DNA of 48,269 nucleotides, from positions 1-48,269 of the forward strand of contig SLGK01000229.1 of the NCBI GenBank assembly GCA_007123775.1. Direction: 5' to 3'. The DNA is from Anaerolineae bacterium. GTDB lineage: Bacteria > Chloroflexota > Anaerolineae > Promineifilales > Promineifilaceae. The translations under genes were made by a program, and so were the position numbers. The notes under the pieces are model-generated. The model searched no databases. It was not told the origin of the DNA and saw only the letters and a list, made by a program, of their open reading frames with translations. Of this stretch, positions 1 to 6,355 are shown in pieces (position 1 is the stretch's first letter; every line of letters starts with the position of its first letter).

Positions 1-100
1 CTTCGGTTAAATTGTCAACGAGCGGTCGTTTTTGTCTATCAACTTGAATAGCCCGTGTATGCCGGACTGTGCTTTTGGATTTTTGGTTTGTCTTTTTCAT
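1..100 (-). CDS. 5' end of an unidentified gene, cut by window edge
   Basis: An open frame of 33 codons starts at an ATG whose first base is 100 and runs off the left edge without a stop. The predicted start is MKKTNQKSKSTVRHTRAIQV, Lys/Arg-rich and polar. There is no Shine-Dalgarno sequence. A TACAAT box ends 6 bases before the ATG, the leaderless arrangement seen at several other genes here. It is divergent from the BNR protein gene. The basic N-terminus would suit a transposase or nucleic-acid binding protein, but that is only a guess; the family is not recognised. Confidence 0.5.
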   Translation of the reverse strand, partial: MKKTNQKSKSTVRHTRAIQVDRQKRPLVDNLTE

Positions 101-106
101 ACGTGA

Positions 107-112
107 ATTGTA
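107..112 (-). promoter_or_regulatory. putative -10 box of the left-edge gene
   Basis: TACAAT on the minus strand lies 6 bases before the ATG at 100, so the transcript would be leaderless. No convincing -35 box is visible. On the plus strand, TTGACA at 126-131 with TAACTT at 147-152 (15-base spacer) may be a weak promoter for the gene at 180. Confidence 0.4.
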
Positions 113-179
113 GCCAATTTAGGGCTTGACAATCCACAAAATAGCTTAACTTGTAACCAATGGAATAAGGAGAGCAAAA

Positions 180-1295
180 ATGAGCAAGGTACGAGTATTA
201 GTGGGAACACGCAAAGGAGCGTTCATTCTGACGTCAGACGAAAAGCGGGAAGAGTGGGAGGTCAACGGCCCCCTCTTTGCCGGTTTTGAAATCTTTCACC
301 TGAAAGGATCACCGCTCAACCCTGACCGGATTTATGCTTCCCAAACCAGCGATTGGTTCGGGCAGTTGATCCAGCGTTCGGATGATGGCGGCCAAACGTG
401 GGAACCGGTGGGCAATGAGTTTGCCTACGACGGTACGCCCGGCACCCACCAATGGTATGACGGCACGCAGCATCCCTGGGAATTCAGGCGTGTCTGGCAC
501 CTGGAACCATCGCTGACCGAGCCGGAAACCGTTTACGCCGGTGTGGAAGATGCAGCCCTCTTCCGTTCTGATGACGGCGGCCAAAGCTGGCAGGAACTGC
601 CGGGACTGCGTGAGGTGAAGGGCCAGTTGTGGCAGCCGGGGGCAGGTGGCATGTGCCTGCACACCATCATTCTCGACCCTAACGACCCCCGGCGGATTTA
701 TATCGCCATCTCGGCCGCCGGCGCCTTTCGCACCGACGATGGTGGCCGGAGCTGGCTGCCGATCAATCGTGGCCTGAAGTCGGATTACGAACTGCCCGAT
801 GCCGAAGCCGACGTGGGGCACTGTGTCCACAACATTGCTATGCACCCGTCCCGGCCCGATGTGCTGTTCATGCAGAAGCATTGGGACGTGATGCGCAGCG
901 ATGACGCCGGCGATCTGTGGCATGAAGTCAGCGGTAACTTGCCCAGCGACTTTGGTTTTCCCATTGCCGTTCACGCCCACGAACCGGAGACAATTTACGT
1001 GGTGCCTATCAAGAGCGACTCAGAGCATTACCCACCGGAAGGCAAGCTGCGCGTCTACCGCAGCCGCACCGGGGGCAATGAGTGGGAAGCACTGACCAAC
1101 GGGCTGCCGCAAAGCGACTGTTACGTCAATGTGCTGCGGGATGCGATGGCGGTGGATACGCTCGACTCTTGCGGTATCTACTTCGGCACGACGGGCGGGC
1201 AGGTTTACGTTTCGGCCGATTCGGGCGATAACTGGCGACCGATTGTGCGTGACCTGCCGGCCGTCCTGTCGGTGGAGGTGCAAACGTTATCATGA
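180..1295 (+). CDS. BNR/Asp-box beta-propeller protein (sialidase-like fold)
   Basis: 371 residues with six Asp-box-like motifs spaced through the protein: [32 protein letters not shown], a degenerate SRTGGNEW, and SADSGDNW. This is the pattern of a six-bladed BNR/YCF48/sortilin-like propeller. There is no signal peptide, so it is predicted to be cytosolic. Catalytic sialidase residues are not evident, so enzyme activity should not be assumed. An AAGGAG sequence at 167-172 supports the ATG at 180. The stop codon overlaps the start of the next gene (ATGA), so the propeller and the MoaD-like protein are translationally coupled and probably act together. Confidence 0.85.
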   Translation: MSKVRVLVGTRKGAFILTSDEKREEWEVNGPLFAGFEIFHLKGSPLNPDRIYASQTSDWFGQLIQRSDDGGQTWEPVGNEFAYDGTPGTHQWYDGTQHPWEFRRVWHLEPSLTEPETVYAGVEDAALFRSDDGGQSWQELPGLREVKGQLWQPGAGGMCLHTIILDPNDPRRIYIAISAAGAFRTDDGGRSWLPINRGLKSDYELPDAEADVGHCVHNIAMHPSRPDVLFMQKHWDVMRSDDAGDLWHEVSGNLPSDFGFPIAVHAHEPETIYVVPIKSDSEHYPPEGKLRVYRSRTGGNEWEALTNGLPQSDCYVNVLRDAMAVDTLDSCGIYFGTTGGQVYVSADSGDNWRPIVRDLPAVLSVEVQTLS

Positions 1296-1588
1296 TCCGG
1301 GTTGAACTGCCCTTCCATTTACGCAACCTGGCCCAGACGGGTAAGGAAGTAACGATTCAGGTCGAAGGGCCGGTCACGCAGCGGGCCATCCTGGATGCGC
1401 TGGAAGCGGAATACCCCATGCTGCGCGGCACGATTCGAGACCACGGCACGCAGCAGCGACGGCCGTTTATCCGCTTCTTCACCTGTGGCCAGGATTGGTC
1501 TCACGAGTCGCCCGATGCCCCCCTGCCCGAGGCCGTTGCTGCCGGTACCGAGCCGTTCCGGGTGGTGGGGGCCATGGCGGGTGGCTAA
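1292..1588 (+). CDS. MoaD/ThiS-family ubiquitin-like protein
   Basis: 98 residues with the beta-grasp pattern of MoaD/ThiS/SAMP proteins: a hydrophobic N-terminal strand, a central helix with LDALEAEYP, and a C-terminus ending in AMAGG. A terminal Gly-Gly is what family members need for adenylation and thiocarboxylate formation or conjugation. The gene overlaps the upstream propeller gene by four bases (ATGA). No other molybdopterin or thiamin gene is nearby, so a sulfur-carrier role in those pathways is not supported by context. A sulfur carrier or a protein modifier for the propeller partner are both possible. Confidence 0.8.
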   Translation: MIRVELPFHLRNLAQTGKEVTIQVEGPVTQRAILDALEAEYPMLRGTIRDHGTQQRRPFIRFFTCGQDWSHESPDAPLPEAVAAGTEPFRVVGAMAGG

Positions 1589-1616
1589 GGTTGGTAATCG
1601 GTAAAAGGTGATACTC

Positions 1617-2006
1617 ATGAATGCAAATTACAAACCACGAAACTACAACAGCGTTTCCCCCTATCTGATAGTAAACGGCGCGGAGACCACGATCCAGTTT
1701 TTGATCAATGCTTTTGACGCTCAAGAACTGCGTCGTTTCCCCGATGAAAGCGGCCGGCTGATGCACGCTGAGGTTCGCCTGAACGACAGCGTGATCATGC
1801 TGGCCGATGCGGTTGAAGCCTGGCCAGCCATACCCGCCCATGTCCATATCTACGTGCCCGACGCGGACGCCGCTTACCAACGTGCCCTCGCAGCCGGGGC
1901 CACATCGGTACAAGAACCGGCGCAACGAAGTGAGGATGATGATAGACGAGGCGGCGTCAAGGATGCCGGCGGTACGACCTGGTGGATTGCTACCCAGGTA
2001 TCGTAG
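1617..2006 (+). CDS. VOC-family (glyoxalase/PhnB-like) protein
   Basis: 129 residues beginning MNANYKPRNYNSVSPYLIV. The ATG at 1617 is preferred over a GTG at 1608 because AAAGGTG lies 6 bases before it. Family features include the opening SPYLIVNGAETTIQFLINAF, the RLMHAEVRLNDSVIMLAD segment typical of PhnB-like proteins, and the C-terminal DAGGTTWWIAT. VOC proteins bind a metal or small molecule in a paired beta-alpha-beta-beta-beta fold; the substrate here cannot be told. It follows the MoaD gene by 28 bases and may be co-transcribed with it. Confidence 0.85.
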   Translation: MNANYKPRNYNSVSPYLIVNGAETTIQFLINAFDAQELRRFPDESGRLMHAEVRLNDSVIMLADAVEAWPAIPAHVHIYVPDADAAYQRALAAGATSVQEPAQRSEDDDRRGGVKDAGGTTWWIATQVS

Positions 2007-2013
2007 GCAATCA

Positions 2014-3096
2014 ATGGCAGACTTTGATATTGCCGGCCACCGGCTGGCCAACCAATCTATTGCGCCAGCGACTATGGACACGCCGGTTGAGGTCGTCCAC
2101 CGGTTGGGCGCGGTCCAGGCGCAGGATTATGCCAGCGGGCTGTGGGCGGTTGGGCTGCGGCTGAAGGAGGCAAACCGGCAAAGCGTGGAGCAGGCCATCA
2201 GTGACAGAAAGATCGTCCGCACCTGGCCCATGCGCGGCACGCTGCATTTTGTCACGGCCGTTGACATTCGTTGGCTGCTGGCCTTGCTAACCCCACCCAT
2301 TCTGGCCCGCTCTGCCCGTCGCCACCAACAACTGGAACTGGATGAGGCCACCTTTGCCCGCGCCGCCGACTTGCTTATGGCCGCTCTGGAAAACGGCCGT
2401 TCCCTCACTCGTCGCCAGATGATGACTGTTTTAGAAGCAGCGGGCATCAGTACCGGTGGACAGCGTGGTTATCACATCCTGTGGTGGGCATCGCAAACGG
2501 GGCTGATCTGTTTTGGTCCACAGCAAGGCAAAGAGGAAACCTTTGTCCTGCTGGATGAATGGCTGCCACCGGGCAAGCAGCTAAATCGGGCAGAGTCACT
2601 GACAGAACTGGCCCGCCGCTACTTTACCGGCCATGGCCCAGCTACCGTCCAGGACTTCGGCTGGTGGTCGGGGTTGCCGGCGGCCGACGCTCACCAGGGG
2701 TTAGAGTTGGTCCGGGCAGAACTGGTTAGCGAGCAGATAAACGGCCGTACCTATTGGTTCTCCACCACTGCCATGCCTGAAACCAGTACGCCTACTGTTC
2801 ACCTGCTGCCCCCCTTTGACCAATATCTGCTGGGCTACAAAGAGCGCGACGCCGTCCTGGATCCGGCGCAGTCCGCCCGGATTGTGCCCGGCGGCAACGG
2901 CGTCTTCAAGCCGATCCTGGTGGTCAAGGGCCAGGTGGTGGGCGTCTGGAAACGCACCATTCGCAAAACAAAGGTTACGATTGAGTTGATGCCTTTTACG
3001 CCGCTTGACCCGGTTCAACTAGAGATGGCTAACGCTGCCGCTGAACGCTACGGCCGTTTTCTCGATCTACCGGTTGAAGTAGCTGAGGTCTCCTGA
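2014..3096 (+). CDS. AlkZ-like winged-helix DNA glycosylase (HTH_42 family)
   Basis: 360 residues. The frame is open upstream, but the ATG at 2014 gives the family's normal N-terminus (MADFDIAGHRLANQSI) eight bases after the VOC gene stop. The upstream part overlaps the VOC gene out of frame. Residues 33-37 read AVQAQ, the Q-x-Q motif that forms the catalytic centre in AlkZ-type glycosylases acting on alkylated bases and interstrand crosslinks. Other family segments are MRGTLHFV, WWSGLPAADA and the C-terminal LLPPFDQYLLGYKERD. A DNA repair or self-protection role follows from the family; no biosynthetic cluster lies next to it. Confidence 0.8.
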   Translation: MADFDIAGHRLANQSIAPATMDTPVEVVHRLGAVQAQDYASGLWAVGLRLKEANRQSVEQAISDRKIVRTWPMRGTLHFVTAVDIRWLLALLTPPILARSARRHQQLELDEATFARAADLLMAALENGRSLTRRQMMTVLEAAGISTGGQRGYHILWWASQTGLICFGPQQGKEETFVLLDEWLPPGKQLNRAESLTELARRYFTGHGPATVQDFGWWSGLPAADAHQGLELVRAELVSEQINGRTYWFSTTAMPETSTPTVHLLPPFDQYLLGYKERDAVLDPAQSARIVPGGNGVFKPILVVKGQVVGVWKRTIRKTKVTIELMPFTPLDPVQLEMANAAAERYGRFLDLPVEVAEVS

Positions 3097-3115
3097 CCTT
3101 GTTTGGCAAAAGACC

Positions 3116-3145
3116 ATCTGCGTTTATCTGCGTCAATCTGCGTCC
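3116..3145 (+). repeat. three 10-base tandem repeats (ATCTGCGTnn)
   Basis: Three copies of ATCTGCGT plus two variable bases lie directly in tandem between the AlkZ-like gene and the next Shine-Dalgarno sequence (AGGAGG at about 3154-3159). It belongs to the same style of spacer repeat seen elsewhere in the window. Confidence 0.75.
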
Positions 3146-3164
3146 CATTTTTTAGGAGGAAATC

Positions 3165-3992
3165 ATGGACATTCTACAAAAAGCAGCACACTTTTTTCAA
3201 AACCAGGGCCGCGACATTGACCAGGCCCTTTTCCATTATCACTTCGACGACCTGCCTCAGGAAGAGATGCTGGCCGTCCTGGGCCGCTACCAAAACGAGG
3301 ACGGCGGCTTTTGGGGGTTAGAAGTGGACATCGCCGCGCCAGAAAGCAACCCGTTTGCCACTGAACTGGCGCTGCATATCTGCATTCAGGCCCACGTGCC
3401 CGGCTCCCACCCGCTGCTGCAAAAAACGGCCGAATACCTGGAAACCACCCAATCCGACGACGGCGACTGGCACTTTGCCGACGCCATTTATGAGCATGAG
3501 CTGGCCCCCTGGTTCCGGGGCTGGACCTGGCCCACACTTAATCCGGGCTGCACCACCGCCGGGCTGCTGCGTGAGTTAGGACTGGGTTCGCAGCGGCTGC
3601 ACGGCCGTGTCGAACAGCTTTTCCAACAACTGGCCAATGAAGCGGACCTGACCGGCGACCAGTTTTATGCGGTACGGCCGTATGCCTTTTACTTCTTGCC
3701 CCAATGGGACCATCCGCAGCGAGAGTTTTACCTGTCCGGCCTGCTCTGGTGGCTCATCCGGCAGCACGTGGAGGATAGCCTGCCCAGCTCCGGCCACTTC
3801 TTTGAGTACGTGCGTAACCCCCACACCTACACCGGGCAGTGGCTGCCGGCCCATATCCTGGAAGGACGGTTGGCAGCGCTGGCGGCCGAACAAACGGAAG
3901 ATGGCGGCTGGCCCTCCCCCTACAGCGACGGCTGGCGCGGCTGGATTACGGCCCAAAACCTGATGACCCTGCGCCAATTTGGACGTATCTAA
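3165..3992 (+). CDS. prenyltransferase/terpene-cyclase-repeat-like protein
   Basis: 275 residues starting MDILQKAAHFFQNQGRDIDQ, with a strong AGGAGG before the ATG. It has repeats like the QW motifs of the alpha/alpha-barrel terpene cyclase and prenyltransferase superfamily: NEDGGFWGLEVD near residue 45, SDDGDWHF near 100 and TEDGGWPSPYSDGWRGW near the C-terminus. No DxDD or other cyclase acid motif is visible, and the protein is much shorter than squalene cyclases. It is most likely an uncharacterised single-barrel relative. The catalytic role is unknown. The gene ends opposite the convergent DUF2085 gene. Confidence 0.65.
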   Translation: MDILQKAAHFFQNQGRDIDQALFHYHFDDLPQEEMLAVLGRYQNEDGGFWGLEVDIAAPESNPFATELALHICIQAHVPGSHPLLQKTAEYLETTQSDDGDWHFADAIYEHELAPWFRGWTWPTLNPGCTTAGLLRELGLGSQRLHGRVEQLFQQLANEADLTGDQFYAVRPYAFYFLPQWDHPQREFYLSGLLWWLIRQHVEDSLPSSGHFFEYVRNPHTYTGQWLPAHILEGRLAALAAEQTEDGGWPSPYSDGWRGWITAQNLMTLRQFGRI

Positions 3993-4076
3993 ACTATGAG
4001 CGAATCAACGGCATATAAAGATTATTTTGATGAGACAATGGCAGGATCTGTAAGAACTGGGATGGCTACTATACCT

Positions 4077-4853
4077 CTATTTCAGGCCAGCCCGCTCGAA
4101 TTTGGTTTCGATCTGTACGGCCGTATCGCCAAAGCTTTCTTGCATACGGGGATAGAGGAACCAGGTAACGCCTAATCCAAAGAGCAGACCAGTAATCAGG
4201 CGCATCCAGGAGTTGAAAGAGCCAAAGGCGTCACCAGCATAGAATTCGGGCGAGAAGGCGTTGTTGGTCAGGCTGACCAGCCACAGATTTTCGTCACGGA
4301 AGCTGCTGGTCATGCCGCCCATTAGCTCGCCAATGATGTGGCTGCTGCCATCAATAAACATGGGCAGCAAGAAGAGAACGAGACCCCACCAGGGCAACGG
4401 CCGTATCCAGCGCCGCCCCAGTTTATAAATCGCCCCAAATAAGAGGATGCAGGTGTACATGTAGACCATTCGGTCCGACCAGGCTACCTTCCAGCCCATT
4501 GTTTCGTTGCCGTTAAACTGGCGCAAGATAAGCGGATTGTTGGTATCTTGCCAGGCAGCCTGGATTTCAGGCAGGGAATACATGAACTGCTCGCCAAAGA
4601 GGAAGAAAGACCGCTGCGGCAGTTGGTGGCATTGGGTGGTGTAGATGAGATAGATCAATTCCCCGGCTCTGGTCCAGCCCCAGTGCATAAAAACAGGGGC
4701 CAGCCAGGGCAGGCCCACAAAAAGGAGCAACACCATATTGAGAGCCAGAAACCAGTGGCGGCTGAGGCGCAGCACCTGTCGGTTGATCCAGATAGCCAGA
4801 TCGCGATTGCCGCGGCTATTCGTCGCGGCTTGTTGTTGTCTGCGATTTTCCAT
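4077..4853 (-). CDS. DUF2085 integral membrane protein
   Basis: 258 residues. The diagnostic segment TQCHQLPQRSFFLFGEQ lies near residues 92-108, followed by MVYMYTCILLFGAIYKLG, LVLFLLPMFIDGSSHIIGE and a C-terminal segment LITGLLFGLGVTWFLYP. About five membrane spans are predicted. DUF2085 proteins are small polytopic membrane proteins with a conserved CHxLPxRS motif; the usual second Cys motif (CxRC) seems replaced here by a Met/Tyr-rich span. Function is unknown. There is no Shine-Dalgarno sequence; TACAAT lies 7 bases before the ATG, suggesting a leaderless transcript. Confidence 0.8.
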   Translation of the reverse strand: MENRRQQQAATNSRGNRDLAIWINRQVLRLSRHWFLALNMVLLLFVGLPWLAPVFMHWGWTRAGELIYLIYTTQCHQLPQRSFFLFGEQFMYSLPEIQAAWQDTNNPLILRQFNGNETMGWKVAWSDRMVYMYTCILLFGAIYKLGRRWIRPLPWWGLVLFLLPMFIDGSSHIIGELMGGMTSSFRDENLWLVSLTNNAFSPEFYAGDAFGSFNSWMRLITGLLFGLGVTWFLYPRMQESFGDTAVQIETKFERAGLK

Positions 4854-4860
4854 GTGGGGG

Positions 4861-4866
4861 ATTGTA
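4861..4866 (-). promoter_or_regulatory. leaderless-type -10 box of the DUF2085 gene
   Basis: TACAAT on the minus strand with 7 bases to the ATG at 4853. No good -35 box is seen, because the region upstream is a heptamer repeat array. Confidence 0.5.
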
Positions 4867-4883
4867 GCACAAAGGGGAACTTA

Positions 4884-4939
4884 TTGCGTGTTGCGTATTG
4901 CGTGTTGCGTAACGATTTCACGCAACACGCAATACGCAA
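4884..4939. repeat. heptamer repeat array forming a 20-bp inverted repeat
   Basis: Four heptamers of the type TTGCGTG/TTGCGTA run from 4884 to 4911 and are mirrored at 4920-4939. Bases 4891-4910 pair perfectly with 4920-4939 around a 9-base loop. It sits between two minus-strand genes, downstream of the DUF411 gene, where it could act as a terminator or RNA-stabilising hairpin. It lacks a T-run. Confidence 0.8.
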
Positions 4940-4945
4940 TAGATT

Positions 4946-5485
4946 TTACTCAGCCGTTAGCGGCCCTTCAATCGTACCGTCTTCGTAGACAATATAGTAG
5001 GCTTCACCTAACCAGGTTTCGGGATTGGTCTCGCCGTTACCGTGGCGGGTGGCAATACCGGCTACCCCTTCCGGTTTTTCTGTTAGCAGCCAGTTAGCCG
5101 CGCTGATGGGCACGTGGCCTTCAAGGAAATAACCATCGGCAAAAGTAGTGTGGCAGGAATAAAACTGCGTGGGCACACCCGCCGCCTGCTTAATGGGATA
5201 GAGTTCGGATGAATCGTGCATTAGGACTTGCATATCATAGCCTAGTGCTTCGCTCATCTCTGCAAAGGCATCGGCATGGACATGACAGCAGCCACAGGTG
5301 GGCGACATATAAAGCTCAATAGTACCAGCTTCTAAATCGGCCGGGGTGCGGTCAAACACAAATACGGGTCTGTCAGGCACGGTTACTGGTTCCACAACCG
5401 GCTCGGCAGCCGGGGCACAACCGATCAGTAAGAACACGGCCGTTAACAACAAAATACTCAATCGGGTAGAAGTTCTCTTTATCAC
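4946..5485 (-). CDS. DUF411 metal-binding lipoprotein
   Basis: 179 residues with a GTG start; a GAGGAG-like Shine-Dalgarno sequence lies 8-10 bases upstream. The signal peptide ends in a lipobox LIGC (Cys at residue 23), so it is an exported lipoprotein. The DUF411 core is clear: YMSPTCGCCHVH near residue 60, then GVPTQFYSCHTTFADGYFLEGHVP and a shortened C-terminus. DUF411 proteins are linked in many bacteria to copper handling, and the CGCCH plus SCH cysteines and histidines suit a metal site. No copper pump is next to it, so the link stays an inference. Confidence 0.85.
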   Translation of the reverse strand: MIKRTSTRLSILLLTAVFLLIGCAPAAEPVVEPVTVPDRPVFVFDRTPADLEAGTIELYMSPTCGCCHVHADAFAEMSEALGYDMQVLMHDSSELYPIKQAAGVPTQFYSCHTTFADGYFLEGHVPISAANWLLTEKPEGVAGIATRHGNGETNPETWLGEAYYIVYEDGTIEGPLTAE

Positions 5486-5618
5486 GTTGTTTCTCTCCTC
5501 TGTATGACAAGCAATTTCGTGAATTAGGAGATTGGCATGTTATTCGACGCCTGAACGAATTAAGATGGTCGCCACATTAGACAACCGGTCATACCAATCT
5601 CCATAAAATCTGGACTGC

Positions 5619-5624
5619 ATTATA
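5619..5624 (-). promoter_or_regulatory. putative -10 box upstream of the DUF411 gene
   Basis: TATAAT on the minus strand lies inside a short inverted repeat (CTGC...GCAG), about 130 bases upstream of the GTG start. Just upstream, CCTCT-N4-AGAGG (about 5637-5650) forms another small dyad. The -35 box is weak, so regulation by an activator is possible. Confidence 0.35.
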
Positions 5625-5671
5625 AAGCAGCCCCACCTCTTTGTAGAGGGTGAAGGCTCACGTCTCGTCCC

Positions 5672-5683
5672 TGACATATGTCA
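5672..5683. promoter_or_regulatory. 12-bp perfect palindrome TGACATATGTCA
   Basis: A perfect palindrome lies about 50 bases upstream of the TATAAT box of the DUF411 gene. The TGAC-N4-GTCA layout resembles sites bound by CRP/FNR-type regulators of the NnrR/Dnr kind. It may be an activator site; no cognate regulator is in the window. Confidence 0.35.
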
Positions 5684-5719
5684 TAATCTCAGGCTATTGT
5701 GGCGCAAGAGCCGTAAAAT

Positions 5720-5746
5720 AAAAAGGCGACCCGTCATAGGGCCGCC
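5720..5746 (-). terminator. rho-independent terminator of the CBM48 gene
   Basis: On the minus strand GGCGGCCC-TATGAC-GGGTCGCC forms an 8-bp stem (one G-T pair), followed by TTTTTAT. It lies about 95 bases past the stop of the CBM48 gene. Confidence 0.8.
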
Positions 5747-5840
5747 GCAGCTTGCTTATGTGTTGGTATGTTAGGGGGATTCAGATAGAAGCCAGAGGGA
5801 AGTGCTTTAGCTTATATTATCAACCCACCAGTGGCTCATC

Positions 5841-6137
5841 TTAGCCGGTGGTATCAATGACACTATTCTTGCTGCCGTGCTCATTGTCAACATAGTCATC
5901 GGCCTCGTCATCATTCAGCCACATCTCGCCGTTGACCAGATAGCGGAATTGAAAACGGCCGTTTTTCGGCAGCCGCTCTTTGATCTGAAAGGCACCGCGC
6001 TTCAGTTGCGGCATATCTACTGGCTGCCAGTTGTTATGCTCACTGACCAGGGACACACTGTCTACCCCTTCGGCACCCTCATATTCAAACGTTACTTCAA
6101 CTTCATCTTTCGTCTTAAAGAATCGTTTCTTGATCAT
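5841..6137 (-). CDS. stand-alone CBM48/isoamylase N-terminal domain protein
   Basis: 98 residues made only of an early-set (E-set) domain: EVEVTFEYEGAEGVDSVSLV, HNNWQPVDM, RFQFRYLVNGEMWLND and a terminal DNEHGSKNSVID. This is the glycogen-binding fold found at the N-terminus of branching and debranching enzymes and in AMPK-beta. Here it occurs alone with no enzyme domain and no glycogen gene beside it. GGAGA lies 7-8 bases before the ATG at 6137. It probably binds an alpha-glucan or acts as a subunit of an enzyme encoded elsewhere. A GGGCTTAAAGCCC dyad (6162-6174) lies in the 5' leader. Confidence 0.8.
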   Translation of the reverse strand: MIKKRFFKTKDEVEVTFEYEGAEGVDSVSLVSEHNNWQPVDMPQLKRGAFQIKERLPKNGRFQFRYLVNGEMWLNDDEADDYVDNEHGSKNSVIDTTG

Positions 6138-6218
6138 TCGTATTTCTCCTATAGCTTAAGAGGGCTTAAAGCCCCCAACTAGTTGCACGTTTAATCTACT
6201 TTATTTTCAAACTACAGA

Positions 6219-6240
6219 CAAAACCGCTCCTAAGAGCGGT
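6219..6240 (-). terminator. rho-independent terminator of the RelA/SpoT gene and operon
   Basis: On the minus strand ACCGCTC-TTAG-GAGCGGT forms a 7-bp stem followed by TTTG. It lies about 115 bases past the stop of the RelA/SpoT gene, the last gene of the seven-gene run. Confidence 0.75.
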
Positions 6241-6355
6241 CAACTATCAATATCTCGTCGCTAAAGCATAGACATTATAACGAACCCGGCTAATCCGTCA
6301 AACATTCCTGAGTGGCAACGGCCGTTTCTAGCAACCACGCCTCCATCAACCGATA

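Noticed and set aside
1807-2013. N-terminal extension of the AlkZ-like gene
   Set aside because: It overlaps the VOC gene in another frame and is unlike the family; the ATG at 2014 gives the normal start.
1479-2081. A 200-codon minus-strand frame across the VOC gene
   Set aside because: Antisense shadow of recognised genes with no domain or start signal.
3996-4172. A 59-codon plus-strand frame starting MSESTAYKDYFDETMAGSVR
   Set aside because: No ribosome site, and more than half of it is antisense to the well-supported DUF2085 gene; at best a short remnant.
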